From positions 7,181,501-7,245,500 of the forward strand of contig JAFREQ010000009.1 of assembly GCA_025331565.1 (NCBI GenBank): a stretch of DNA of 64,000 nt. The letters are read 5' to 3'. The notes under the pieces were generated by a model. It saw only the letters and a program-made list of their open reading frames with translations, did not search any database and was not told the origin of the DNA. The position numbers and the translations under genes were made by a program. This document shows, one piece after another, positions 25,201 to 37,554 of this stretch. Numbering within the stretch: the stretch's first letter is position 1; each line of letters opens with the position of its first letter. Source of the stretch: Holacanthus passer (Eukaryota > Chordata > Actinopteri > Pomacanthidae).

Positions 25201-28200
25201 TATATAGCGATACGGTACAGCTTTGAAGTCGAATGCAAAAACTGAGCTCTGCGATGTGTTTGTACTTGCGTGGCCACAGCTGCTAAACCTTTAAGTTTGC
25301 AGATACAGTACGGCGCAGATTACATCACCAGCTCAGTTTCTGCAAGTGGTGATGATGAAATTTTTTACTCTGTTATTCCCTCTAAGAGTGAATTGATATT
25401 TCTAGAAATTATGAGAAATCAAAGGTAACTCTCTACTACCTTTGACAGTGCTGATGTGTAAAAATGGGGTCTGATGACTATTTAAGATAAGATGAACCTT
25501 TACTGATGCACAATAGGGAACTCGGTTGTTGCAGCAGCACAATGACAGACGTTAGTGCAGATGAGCGTAGAAAGTAAAAGAAATAAATAATAGAGGTACA
25601 TAAAACTACAATAAGAAAAGAATGCAATAAACTATTCAAGAGTGACATTTTCACTTCAGGCTGATCTTGTGAATATCACAGTTACCTTGCGAGATTTTAC
25701 ACCATTGTTATCAAAAATCATTACGTCTCAGGTGTTTTTATTCTTTTCTACATGTTTTGCAACTAATTGGATTAATATATTATATATGATAAAAAATAAG
25801 ACTCTCGTGATTAAAGATTAACCTGTAAGTCCTATGCACACATTATTAATCAGTGTGAACCCGACAAAGCTCCTGTTGCTGACACATTCACATACAGTAT
25901 TTAAAACTATATTATCACACTCTGAATGTATTGTTGATATTCTGCTCTGTATGTGATGAATCAGTGTGTGACATGAATGATTATGAATATCTTAAATGCA
26001 TTTTTAAATGTCTTAAATTGTCGTTACTTCAGGGACATTCCTTTAGTATTTTAAGGAAGTATTTTAACCACTGCACCCGTCAGACATGATGGATAGTGCA
26101 CACACAACACGAACAGCCAAACTGTTCAATGAAAAGCACATACACATGAAAACTGCTAAATGCTGTTTATAGAAGTTTCTATCATTTTTTGTTGTTGCCT
26201 GGATCTAAAAAAAAAAAAAAAGACAAGTTGTATTTGTAGAAGCGACAATAGGCCTTGGTATTAAAGAATTACACAAACCATTTCTCCGAAGTCTAAATTT
26301 GTTTCAATGGGTCTGATCCCTTCATTGACCTGAGCTCCAGTTTCAAAGTGTCCAGCAGGATGAGTGAGTCTAATGCTGCTATTTGACTATTATTCACATT
26401 GAACCAACCTTGCTCTGAGACCCTCTTTGAGAAACCCATTACGGTGCAGTCCAGTGGTATCTGTTTCTCCACACTGGGACCAGCGCTGGTGTCTACTCCC
26501 ATTCTATCATTGACATCTTCTCAGGGAGGTAATCCAAGAATGTTGTGCACAAAAACATCTCGTCGGATGCTTTTTTCAGCCGATAAGTTGCAGAAAAAGT
26601 GAAGCAGCCTCGTGAGTAAAACTTGCTGGATTCCAAATTTAGCACAATTTTGACTGGAAGAAAATTATTATGTCTGTTTCTGGTCATGAAAGGTTGTTAA
26701 AGATCAAAGATCAAGATAAACATAAAAATACTCCCTAGTGTTCAAAACAGATCACTAACATTTTTGTTTTCCCTCAAAAGTACAGATTTAAACTACACAT
26801 ATACATTTATCTACTTTGATCACAATTGACTCACACTATTGATCATCGACATTCTGTCCAGACTTCCAAAAAAATAAAATCATTTGGCAAAACAATCCCA
26901 ACTCAAGGTCCAGCTATTAGTCCTTGGAAAAAAGTTATAGTATAAAAGTTACATTTGTCTTTTCATAACTTTCATACTTAAATAACATTTAGATTACAGT
27001 GATGATATTGTTTGACATTGTTTTATGAGTATCATTTTTATAGCTATTCTTAACTGAGGCTGACGTATATCAATGTGTCACCGCTGTCCTATTTCCATTG
27101 TGTGCGTCATTGTGTGTAAAAGCAGCACAGCCAGGAAACTGTAACTACTTTTTTCTGTCTTTATGCACATCCAGTGTGTGTTGCAGGCATCATTATACTG
27201 TTGCTGACTGTCCAAAGAGTGCCACATTAAGCCCATTGTGGCTATGCATTGACTTTGCCAAATATAAACATGCAACTAATAAAGTCCCCAGAATTCAAGG
27301 TCTAAATTTAGCAGAGCGGAAACTGGACGCAGACGTGAAAAGATCAGCGACACGTCCACATGTGGTGTTTACACTGCGGCGCCAATAAATCAAACCAACG
27401 CTGAGAAACAGAGCAAACATTTTCTTGCTGGGCCCAAGCGCCTAGCGGACAGTTACAAAGTGGGCAGTGTGTTTTTAATCGCTTCATGCCACAGTCATCC
27501 CTTTGGAGGTGGAGAACAAGCTTGTCGATCTGTTCCAGTGAACATCAGGGGAGAACACCTTGAAGCCCGGAGCTGCTATCTGCCATGGTGCAGTGGTGGT
27601 AATGATTAAGTATCAGTCCAGCACCCTCCTCTCATTTCCAAACTATCAGTTTCACCTTCTCCACTACATCACATTTGTGGAGCAGAAGGTAATGATCCAG
27701 CTGGGTGACTGCCAAGTCATTTTCTTTCCGATGCTCTCTCACTCCCCATTTCACTCTCTCTGTGTCCGTCTCTGCCTCTCGCTCTTTCCCGTCCACCAAC
27801 TCCCTTCTCATCGTCAGTCTTTCAGTTTTGGTATTCATTTCTCAAGGTTGCCTGTGGAGATAAAACGGCCCTGCCCACTAGGTGAGAGAGTCAGCCCCGT
27901 GAACTGTCTCCGGCAGGAGGTCACGGAGACTGGCAGTTGTTTTACAGAGTTCTTTATGGCTGTCGCGGAGCATCCAAAAGAGGCAGAAAGGTGAGAAAGG
28001 TTGTGCATGCTGCGATTATTGGCTGTGCACTTTACCCTGCTGTTTAACTTTGGATATCAATCAATTCCACAGGGAGAGGAAGGAGAAGAAGAAGGTTTGA
28101 CTGAACCAGTGGGCTGTGAAACTGATTATATTAAGATACTGTACTGACAACAGGTTTATAGTGTCATAGATTCACAAATAGGATTGACTTGGATTGTCCA

Positions 28201-29860
28201 GAGAGATTGAACAATAAACTTTGTTTATCCCATTTGCATCTCTAGTTGTCGTCCACGCAATGAAAGCAGAGGGGTAGACTGAGGTAATCTGTTAATCTGT
28301 CTGTCATACATGATATTTAGCAGACGTAATACCTTATGCAACACCATTCTGATTTTGACCAAACAAGGGTGGATGATGCATTTTGGCACCACGTCCTTTA
28401 AAACAACAATATAACATATTCAATAATGTTGAATCTGCACAAACAGAACAAACCTAATACTTTTTGCTTTCATGAGAGCGTGGCATTCAGAATCGCTAGT
28501 CCTGGAGGCGTAGGGGTTTAAATGCCAACAATGTAAAATGTTATCCACCATATTTCCATCCTCATTTCTTTTCAGCTCTCTATTGTTTCCTATGTAACAA
28601 AGGCTGACATGCCTGCTACCACAGTTACCGTCAAGGAGATGAAAAACATGTACATGTATTAATGTGGCCAAATACAATTCAGGAAGTCCACTTTGATTAA
28701 CTCCAAGAGTTTGAAGACTTATCAGATGCAAAAATGCAGCAAAAAATACCACTGTGAAACAGAATTTTACAACTCGGCAAAGTTGTCACATTCACTTTAA
28801 TTTCTGTCTGGATGATAAAGGGGTAAAAATGTCATACATGTTATCAAGGGTAGAGTACCTTCTCTACCCTATATTTGATGCTAAATGATGTAGTTGGGTT
28901 GCCAGGCTCAACTCCTGCACCCTTGATGTCAGAACCCCGATATGCCAGTGCTCATTGAAATTAATAAGGAGGCCATTAATGTACATTTTACTAATTAGTC
29001 TGATAAAATCACTCTAATAAAAAGGTCAAAATTTCAATCTTTTCAAGTTTTGCCTGCTAGTACCATTTTAATGATCAACCTTCACATTTTTTTCATTATG
29101 TTTCAATTATGAACCTCATTTCTGATTGCACCTGTATCATATGAAGTCAAGGACATGGTTGTCTTCTCAGTGTTTTCAAAGCAACATGGAAAAATCCATC
29201 GCTGAGCATACATCACTATTTTCAGTGAGTCCTGATGTTCTGTCATCATGCACAAACACTGACCTTCCTGAACAAAAGTTCAAGCAATTGCTCTCTGGAA
29301 ATAAAAAAGAGCCGCAGGCTTCAAACGGGGTCAAAAGAGCTGGATGATTCCAGTACATCCTGCGTTGTCTCCACAGAGACGCCTCTCTGGAGTGGAAATC
29401 CTCAGTGAAGCTCACAGAGTACGTGGTGTGAATTTAAAGATGATCTGATGATCTGATGTGCTGACATGGGGGAAACCTGCACCGCTGCAGAAACTGAATC
29501 TGTGCCCTGAGATTCGCGTGTACAAGAGGAGGTCGCTCAAAATGGACTGCGAGGGCGATAATCTCCCACAGCGCTCGCTGACCGCATCTTCCTGACTTAG
29601 CACACAAGTTAAGTTGTGAGCCTCAAAAATCTATACGCCGTACACGGGTGGGTGTGGGGAGAGTCTTTAGGTGCATTATTAGAGTGCACAATCAAAAAGA
29701 AAGGGCAGGTTCCCTCCATAGATGAAAAGAATTGAGGGGATTAAATTTTCCGTCCAGGACGATCTGGCTTACCCGGCACATTAGCCCTTTTAGAGGTTAG
29801 CCCATGCATTTCAATTAAAAATGACGAGACAGTTTCATAATCAAGGTGAAAATATGCTTT
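16224..29860. other. Long unique stretch, no gene recognised
   Basis: About 13.6 kb without a defensible gene or transposon. Landmarks are a C-rich block with AACCCTAACCCT near 16550, (AAT)n near 17444-17462, and homopolymers near 19535, 22198, 24221-24239 (A19) and 26207-26222. The longest ATG-type frames (24371-24772, 133 codons; 27560-27994, 144 codons) have no recognisable domain. ATGCAAAT octamers occur singly near 17208, 20483 and 24275. Many sub-blocks (for example 18240-18540, 20280-20480 and 23000-23240) look like non-repetitive noncoding DNA that might be conserved. Confidence 0.5.
28848..28872 (+). other. Short perfect hairpin
   Basis: AGGGTAGA and TCTACCCT form 8-bp perfect arms around an 8-bp loop. 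The stem is too short for a microRNA precursor and no terminator-like T-run follows. Recorded as structure only. Confidence 0.45.
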
Positions 29861-30520
29861 CAAATGACAGGTGCTAAAGTAGACGGATTGAATACATTTC
29901 ACAATGCTGCAGATAAGATCACCACATTCCTCTAGCCTATCTCCTCAGTGCTGATAATCCTCTTAATATGGTAATGTATGAAACACCTTGCCAGGGTGTC
30001 TTTGAGTCATCTTGCCCCGTGTTTATATTACTGAGGCTCAGATTCATTTTCCATCACATAGAAATCGAAGAGAGGTTTGAAATAGGATTTGGGATTTTCT
30101 TTTGATGGGTCTCAGCTAGTTGACATTAAGTTGAACAATGGCATTGAACATCACAGCAGCATCAGATTTCTCTCGGTTATTACACGACAGTTCATCGACG
30201 CCCTGACTGTTTTCCAGCACGCGTCGTTGCATCAAGGGCCCAAAACACAAAAGGACTGAGGAGAATCATAAACAGGTTGGGTAATGAGACTGAGATAATT
30301 ATCTTGGAGCTACAGCACAGTATGGAACTGTGTTGTGCTCCTCTGTGCAATTACTCCATTTAAGACCCATTAACACCAAACGTCCCAACATTATTGTAGC
30401 AATTGTTGGTTTGATTGCATTCTTTATTAATCAAAGTGTATCTGTGACCTCTGCTAATTGCTTAATCAAATAGGTTGTAAATTCCACTATGGATTAGACG
30501 GAAAAGGAGGATTTACTGAA
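29860..30520. promoter_or_regulatory. Candidate conserved noncoding block
   Basis: About 650 bp of complex, repeat-free sequence with many developmental transcription-factor-like cores. GATAA occurs near 29913 and 29953 (and its reverse, TTATC, near 30300), TTAAT/ATTAA cores recur around 30370-30460, TTGATTGCAT lies near 30411, and CTAATTGCTTAATCAAAT near 30454. No frame in it looks coding, and the motif density resembles the conserved noncoding elements that flank vertebrate developmental genes. This is inferred from sequence texture, and each motif alone is frequent in A/T-rich DNA. Confidence 0.28.
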
Positions 30521-30779
30521 GATAATTGTTGCGCATTTCAGTTCAGTTTGTACCATTATCCTTGATGTTATTCCAGAGTGTCCAGCCTCCTTTGTTGTTT
30601 TCACGCCGCTCCTGTTTGCACAGTCAAGCTAATTACACGCCTCTAATACCGTTCCATTGGTGTCTTTCTAGGCAGCGAAGACCACCTGTTACAGAACCAG
30701 GCCAGAAATGGCGGTTTATTCACTTACCAACAAAAGACGTATTGATGTGTCATAGTTGAGGTTGTTGCAATTTCCACCT

Positions 30780-31045
30780 GTGAAATGCAAATGTGACCGG
30801 GGCAGGGTCCAACATGGTCAGCATGCAAATGAGCGCATCGAATGGCCATGGGGTACACGGCGCTTCTGACCCGCTGCTGCTGCTGCTGCTGCTGCACCCT
30901 CGATGCCGCCACGCTGCTTCCTTCCCTCGGCTCGTGGGAGGGGAAATTCAAAGAGAAAGCCTTGAAATCACCTGTTGTGAACAGCTGCATGTTCAGCGGG
31001 AGGCGGGTGAATAGTGAGACGCCTCAATCTTGTTTCAGGTAATAT
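30780..31045 (+). promoter_or_regulatory. CpG-rich patch with paired octamers; possible 5' exon
   Basis: I count about 14 CpG dinucleotides in roughly 265 bp, far above the surrounding A/T-rich DNA. Two ATGCAAAT octamers (POU-factor sites) lie at 30785-30792 and 30823-30830, 38 bp apart on the same strand. A frame opens at 30842, with a second ATG at 30848 in a strong GCCATGG context. It crosses a GCT-type repeat (read as seven Cys codons) and stays open to CAG|GTAATA at 31039, which looks like a splice donor. It could be an unannotated first exon, an enhancer, or a small CpG island. The translated peptide matches no family I know, so a protein is not claimed. Confidence 0.3.
30873..30895 (+). 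repeat. (GCT)7 trinucleotide repeat
   Basis: Seven tandem GCT/CTG units lie inside the CpG-rich patch. In the three forward frames they read as poly-Cys, poly-Leu or poly-Ala. The repeat is short and pure and may vary in length. Confidence 0.9.
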
Positions 31046-32335
31046 TTAAGGTTTGTTACTAGTGTTTTGCTACATTAGAACGTTAAGTAATGTTTTTACT
31101 GTAAAATAGCTCGAAATGATGACAATCTATTTGATCGACGGATCACCTTTTTCTCAGCTGAGGACACGTCAGCTGATGAAAGCTGTCTAAAGAAGGCAGC
31201 GAAGCAAGGCAGAGTTTAAATATTATTCATTGGTTCAAGAGCGAACAAGTCTCTCTGGCCCATAAAGCAAGAATTTAGGCTGTAGAGAGTGGGAGGGGGA
31301 TCTTTTATAGATCATGGCCATGACAGCTCTCCTGTACTGTAATTTGATTAAAAAAAAAAAAAAAATCATATTATTCTGAGAACCAAGCAAGACATTCCAG
31401 TACGTTAAATACCTTGACCTTACTTACACAGTATATTCAAAACACAATAAATCATCTTCCTCCTCCTTGTTATTTAATTCCTGATTTTTTTTTCCTCATC
31501 TATCTTTGTTTGTTTTTTTTCACCTACATCTGTCTACATTTCTGTGCACAATGGGAGATGATTTACCACAGTTTCACTGTTCTTGAGCTTTGACCATTAA
31601 TTAAATTGAATGCTTAGTTTGTCCAACATGAGTCACTCTATACAGGGATTTTAAAAGACAGACATTGTGCAATTAATTGATTTTACACAACTGCACGATT
31701 AATCAGGGTGGATAGAGGTGGTGAGATGAGAGATGAGAAAAGTGTGAGAGGAGTTGGAGCAATGAGTGCAGTGACTCTATAATTGACTCAAGATTCTTAA
31801 TAATTATGAAATAACGGATCATTAATTTCATACGAAGGGAGACATAAGCAAGCTTTAGTCTTGGCTGTTGATTTGCTGGCTGGAAAGACAATTATCTGTT
31901 GTTGTAAGTTAATTACGCTAATGTAAGCTGCTTGATTCCAGCTGATTTATTTCATGTTTCAAGGTGAGTCTTTTTAAAACGAGACTATTGCAAAAAGGGA
32001 ACATGATCTCACACTGAAAGACCATTCTACAAGGAAACATGGTGGGCAGTTATTTTATTCTAACGTGACCCTGTTTGGCTGTTTACACACTTGTTTATAT
32101 TTTTAATTACTATGTTGTTGCTTTTAACGTTACAAGAATAAAGGTGCTGGAATAAGATGTTTTGTGAAATGTAGCGCTTTCTTGAGAGATGTTGGGTCGG
32201 TTTGTTGAACTATAAACGACCTCAAATTCAATAAAGAGAAACAGAGCTTCCAGCATGAGCCTAAACTTTAATATAGTATTATCAGGATCAACATGGGGGA
32301 TACTGCACAGTAGATGTTCTAGCCATGAATATTTT
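31046..32335. other. Unique sequence, no gene recognised
   Basis: No gene or element was recognised. It contains A and T runs (near 31350 and 31486) and ATTAATTAAATTG-type A/T-rich segments. There is no matching acceptor or second exon I can identify for the donor-like site at 31039. Confidence 0.5.
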
Positions 32336-32736
32336 TGTCACATTTTTTTTTCTCAGTTTCATGTCATTCAGTCACTGTTTCCTGTTTTATTTTGAAATAG
32401 TCTTGCTTAATTTTGTACCATGTGTCAAGTGTTTCAGCCCATTTCCTTGTGTTTTTTAGTGTGTTTTTGTACCTCTACTATGTTTTCCTGGATCTTGCCT
32501 TTTTTTTTTGTTTTTGTTTTTTTTGGGACTTTTGATTCTTGCCTGCTCCTCTTTGATTTGTTTGCCTGTTTGCGCTGCTCTCTCTGGTTTTGACCCTCGC
32601 CTTCCTGACCATCCTGTAATCCTTTCAACCTCTGGATTTGTGCCATAAATCACTGAACTGCTCCAGTCCTGCCTCGCATGTCTGCATTCGGTCCAATCCC
32701 TTGTGCTCTTGCCACCCTGCCTGCACAAGTATGACA
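32336..32736 (+). mobile_element. Probable solo LTR (401 bp)
   Basis: The unit begins TGTCACATTTT and ends AAGTATGACA, so its terminal TGTCA/TGACA are reverse complements, as in LTRs. It is flanked by ATTTT (32331-32335) and GTTTT (32737-32741), a 5-bp target duplication with one transition. The interior has the C/T-rich 'TTGCCTG...GACCCTCGCC' texture I associate with fish LTRs, and an ATAAATCACTG polyadenylation-like site near 32645 followed by a short U5-like tail. No internal retrotransposon genes flank it, so it is most simply a solo LTR. The T-rich left flank makes the duplication less certain than the one at 39.6 kb. Confidence 0.5.
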
Positions 32737-34172
32737 GTTTTTAATGTTTATCCCCCACAAACTAATGTGTTTAATTGAATATGTGCTCATTGGCCATTAG
32801 ACATAACGCTAGGTTGCTACTTTTGTAAGCCAGTTACCTGGACATGCAACGACTACAGCTACACAGATATTTAATCCATTCCTGACCATTCCTTCCTTCC
32901 CTTGGAAAGACAACAAAAACAGACATCAACCTCTAAACACTTATGTATTAATACAGCCCCATTACATGTGGAGAAATCCAAAGCTCGAGACGTTGTGCCT
33001 AGTTATGATTGGACAATCACTGTTTGGGGGAGGGATTTAGCAAATGCTCAGTTGTGTTGTCTTTTTGTTTTGTTGTTGTAGAGATAATCAATTATGAAAT
33101 GATCTTACCCAACAGATTGACTTGAGAGTTGTGTACCAAAATGCCCTATCAATTTAGAAAGTGTTTTCTTAGTTTCACAAGGAAACAATACAGAAAGACA
33201 GACACGCTTATCCACGCACACACATTTATCTGTTTGTAGGTCTGAAGATGACTCAGAGCATCAGTCGAAGCTCCAGATATCTTTACTTTCATGGAAGCAA
33301 TTATTTAGTGGGAACAGGTGTCAGGGTTTTCAAGTGCTGCATTTCTCATTTCGGAATTTAACTCCTCAGTTCACCTCTTGTCGGTCTCACCTATCTTCAT
33401 TATTACACACCGTTTGATTGGCCTCGTGGCAAGAGCCTCATTCACTTATCGCTATGTTCACTAAAGTCAGTTGAAATGTCTGTTTGAAGAATATTATATT
33501 CCGGCCGCCACCATGAGTCTATCCCATATCTTATTTTCTTTCTATAAGTGGCGGCATTTGTAATCAAACTGAGCTACAATAATCATATGGCTGTAATAAC
33601 TTTTTAAAGTTTACAGTGGTGAGGCACCTAAGATAGCATTAGTGTACAATTACTGTAAATAGCTGTAGGAAATATCGAAAAGTCAAAAAAACATAAACCT
33701 AACATTTATTATTTACGTTATATCTCAGCCAGCTTGCATGCTTTTGAAAGGTTATTACTTATGCATTAAATCATTTTTTGATATAGTAAAATTCGTTTAC
33801 TAGTGTATACGTATTCTCATTTTACATCCCGGTGTGAGTACTGTAAGTGACAGTCGTCTCTATTTTAAAACTAAAGTCTTGACTCTGGCTTCATAGCATC
33901 AGTGAAGTGACACACAGTCAGATTGTTTTGATCTGAGTTTCTGCACCACTCTCTTTACTCTGGAGATGATATCGACCAGCGCAACTGTGGCTTCTCGTTC
34001 CTTTGCTCTTATTACTGCTGGCTGCCCCAAAATGACAATGAGAGAAAACTATCTAAAAACTGCCTTAACTTCAATATCCAGAAATCCTTTAAGGTAATGT
34101 CAGTAGTCTGTATGGCACAGCACACACACTTTAGCAATGTGGCTGATGTGAGATCTTGCTTTACACCAAAGG

Positions 34173-34184
34173 ACACCAGAGGGC
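34173..34184 (+). promoter_or_regulatory. CTCF-like core, 11/12
   Basis: ACACCAGAGGGC matches CCASYAGRKGGC at 11 of 12 positions on the plus strand. Several matches this good are expected by chance in 64 kb, so it matters only in combination with the 37,049 site. Confidence 0.25.
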
Positions 34185-34648
34185 TTTAAGAAGACAGAAA
34201 GCTCTAATGTCTAATACCAGCTTTCCTAAATGCTGCTTAAAAGAAAGTTAGCTTTTTAAATCACAAGAATCACTGTGTTTTTCCTGGTACACAGAGATGT
34301 GCTGTACGACATCGGAATTTCAATTCAGCAAATAAAGTGACTCTATTGTGTCTCAAAATGGAGGGAGGAGATTCTGCAGCCGCGGGCTTGTTTGCTTGAG
34401 GCTGATAAGACATATGCATTTTTAAATAAAGTCATGCCTCAGGCCAGAGGTCCACTGGCCCCGGTTGTAGCTGAAGACATGTTTCCTGACTGTAGATTTG
34501 GTCTTGAGGTGTGCACACCTGAAGATGAGTCAACGTGGCACACAAAGAGAACTAACGACAATATACAGAGTGTCTGATAGTGATTGACATGTCCCAGACA
34601 AGGTCAGGAGCGAGAGAGGGAAATTTAATGGGCTCGCGCCTACCTCTC

Positions 34649-34660
34649 ACAGCAGGGGGC
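34649..34660 (+). promoter_or_regulatory. CTCF-like core, 11/12
   Basis: ACAGCAGGGGGC matches the CTCF core at 11 of 12 positions, on the same strand as the site at 34173 and about 475 bp from it. It sits in a slightly G/C-rich block. Binding is inferred only. Confidence 0.28.
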
Positions 34661-36928
34661 TTCTCATGCACCGCAGATATGCAGATTCTTAACATTCATG
34701 TGGGATTCACGCTGGAGAGTCCCATCATCTAATAAAGCCTTGATGTGGGGAATGTCTGAAGCCGATTGCTGTCCATTAAATGTGCAGGGCTGCACTCCCA
34801 TACACTGTCTGGTGCAGTGTTGATTTTTGCCCAAAAATTCAACACTTTTTGACAAAAAAATCAACATCCCCTATATTCTGTCCACATTCCAGACTTTCTG
34901 TTTTGCTAAACTGAGCGTGTTTGCTGTGATATAGTGCAGCAGTCAGCAACTACAGACATCTGAGGAACAGGGAGGCTGCTTCTGGACTCAGGATTTAGAC
35001 AGGTTTCATGCAATTTTACACATTCATGCATTATTAATGTGTCTGTGCCAGAGAAACTTTTGGCTCCATTTTGTTAACAGTTACTGAATGCATGTTGTTC
35101 TTGTCGAGCTAGTTCACAAAATCCTTGGACCTGGCTTAGACACATAAAAAATTCAGCGAGATGCCCTTGATCAGAGGCATATTTGGAAGCGGTGGGCACA
35201 GTTGGAACCATGGATCTGAAGCCAAAAACTCATCGTTTTTAAAAAGGTGGCCCACCTCACTGCCCTGCCAGCGTCTCTCATGACTGCACGAAGTGTGATT
35301 CACTGAAATTTTCTGCATCAGCACCCCATTTGTTTACAAGTTGACGAAAGTGTCACAATTTCAAGCCTTGAAGCAAAACAGATCACATGACCCAGTTTCC
35401 TTAGTTTGCTGTACAGGTCATTGCAACCACCTATGACTGTCATCATGCAGCTTTGTCTTATTAAACATTCATGCTCTATTTTCCTAAGCAAGGCCCCTGG
35501 GCGCAAAAGGTCTAGACAGCACACTCCGTCTGGAGTTTGCTATGTTATTAATTATTACATAGATTTTAAGGATGCTCTGCAGTGTTTCTTCCATAACACG
35601 TTCTTCAATTTTGGGTATTTGTCATGAGATTTTACATCTTTTCAAAAATTGCATTTCCTTGTTATTTGACCTAAAAAAAACCCTGCTCTTTGATTCGATA
35701 CCTTGGCTTTGTGCATTCATTTGCAAATCCACAAAAACGCTGACGCCTCATCCGTAGAATAGCTCCACCACAGTTAATCTTTCCTGTTTTGTTGATTTAA
35801 AGGACCCCCCCCTCTCCAATCCGCCTCTTCATATATAGAGTCCAATCCAATCAACCTCAGCCACAGGTCCATGTCAAGGAAGGCGACATCCTATTTTCTT
35901 CAAGGGGAAGGAGAGCGCTTCAATTTCAAAGAAGTAGTTATTTGCCCTCTGTTCGTGTGTTGTCCATGAACCAAAACATCATCCCTCACAAGCCGTTTAC
36001 CTACGTGGGTCATTACCTTCTTTCTCATATCTCCCTGTGTTTCATTGACCTTTACAACCAGATTTTGCTCTAACAAATACAAACATGTTGCTCAGGCCCT
36101 GTTTTAAGCGCATCTCAGAAATCCCAAATATTTGACATCTGGATGAATTAGAGACACAGAATGATCAGGGCGTCTTTGTTGATATGTTCCAATATTTGGA
36201 GCTGCCAACACATTTTTTTTTTTTTTTGGTGTTTTCACACCTTTTTGTGATTCCAACACTGTTTGTTCATGATCAACAAGAAAACCAATAAACAAACAGG
36301 TGGCCTGAGATAAATAAATGGATAAAATAGACAGACAGACACACTCAGTCTAGGCCTATTATTAACCTTATCCTTTTCTACCAAGAGCCTTTGCTGGTAA
36401 ATGAGCTAATATCTCTTCAATCATTGGATGTCTTTCTCTCTCTCTATCGGTGGGTTTTCACTTGAAGGGGAGCAAATTACTTGAAAAAATGTGAAGATAA
36501 AAGTCAACGAGCTTGAAGGACCACCTGAAGATAATGATTTGTGTCAAGGGGAACATATTGTTTCACTGCAGTCTTGGAAATTACTTCACTCATCAGGTAG
36601 GCAGACACAAACTGATAAAAGAACAAAAGTGCTTTACAGCCCGTGCTCACATCTCTCATCTGTGAAGAATCACATTAATACCACTTGATGCCTCCTGCTC
36701 TATGTCATCGCAGCCTCAGGACCAAATCTTAATCACAATTCATCAGTAAATATTCATGACAGCGTGAGCAAACATAAGGTCTTGATTACTCCAACATGAG
36801 AATGACCTCTATCAATATGTAAATCATTTAAATGGGAGAATTTGCCATGGAGTGGTATCGGGACTCTTGCGACGCCCTGGCTTGCAGATGGGGTGATTCT
36901 GTTTGGCGAAGCCTTTCAGTCCCCTCTG

Positions 36929-36934
<6 letters not shown>

Positions 36935-36963
<29 letters not shown>
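36935..36963 (+). repeat. (TC)n microsatellite
   Basis: About 14 TC units, preceded by interrupted CTGTCTCTGTC copies and followed by TGTCTCCC. A likely polymorphic simple repeat. Confidence 0.92.
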
Positions 36964-36968
<5 letters not shown>

Positions 36969-37048
36969 CCTCGCTACAACAAGCCCTCTCAGCCAGAGTG
37001 CCTTGCATTATTTACATGTTTATGATTAGTTAAGCCTCACATGGAGCC

Positions 37049-37060
37049 GCCATCTGCTGG
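37049..37060 (-). promoter_or_regulatory. CTCF-like core, 12/12
   Basis: GCCATCTGCTGG on the plus strand is CCAGCAGATGGC on the minus strand, a full match to CCASYAGRKGGC. It faces the two plus-strand cores at 34.17 and 34.65 kb, giving a convergent arrangement about 2.4-2.9 kb wide. By my estimate roughly 0.1 full matches are expected by chance in the window. Occupancy cannot be judged from sequence. Confidence 0.4.
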
Positions 37061-37523
37061 AAAGTGGCATGTAGGATTGGAGTGCCATTAGGCCTATTTA
37101 TTTTTACTGAAGGAGAGAGAAAAATAAAGGAGAAAGAGCCACGTGGCCTCCAACACACACTCACGCTCAAGTCCATTGCCATGATTACCCTCAAGTCATA
37201 AAATGTGGTATTTATGCCTCATTAAGTGTTCTATCGCTCAACGTCAGTGTTTAAAAATTAACCCCAAACTAGAATGAGCTGTGCAGATGGTGCTCGACAA
37301 CCAGCGCCCCATCCAATGAGCACCTGAGGAGAACTGTGTTACCTCCATGGAACCACATAGTCAGATAAAAAAAAAAACAATACATGCTTTAAAGTGGCCA
37401 CGTGTTTAAGGCAACAAGGGACCGTATTAGCAGCTTTAGTTTCTGAACTACAATTTATTTATACTGTATATTTGTGCAGGATAATGCAGTTTTAAATTTG
37501 TAGTTATTTTTTCTCTATAGCTC

Positions 37524-37554
37524 TATTATTATTATTATTATTATTGTTATTATC
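37524..37554 (+). repeat. (ATT)n microsatellite
   Basis: About eight ATT units with one TTG interruption toward the right end. Confidence 0.88.

Noticed and set aside
26293..26687. Cluster of short frames on both strands suggestive of a pseudogene
   Set aside because: I looked for reverse transcriptase, transposase or zinc-finger motifs and found none in order, so no family can be named.
27560..27994. 144-codon plus-strand frame
   Set aside because: Low-complexity pyrimidine-rich stretch read in frame, no known family, and a conflicting minus-strand frame across the same bases.
28848..28872. Hairpin considered as a microRNA precursor
   Set aside because: The 8-bp stem is far too short. I also looked for several deeply conserved microRNA seeds (let-7, miR-9, miR-124, miR-137, miR-128, miR-153) and saw no mature-length match.
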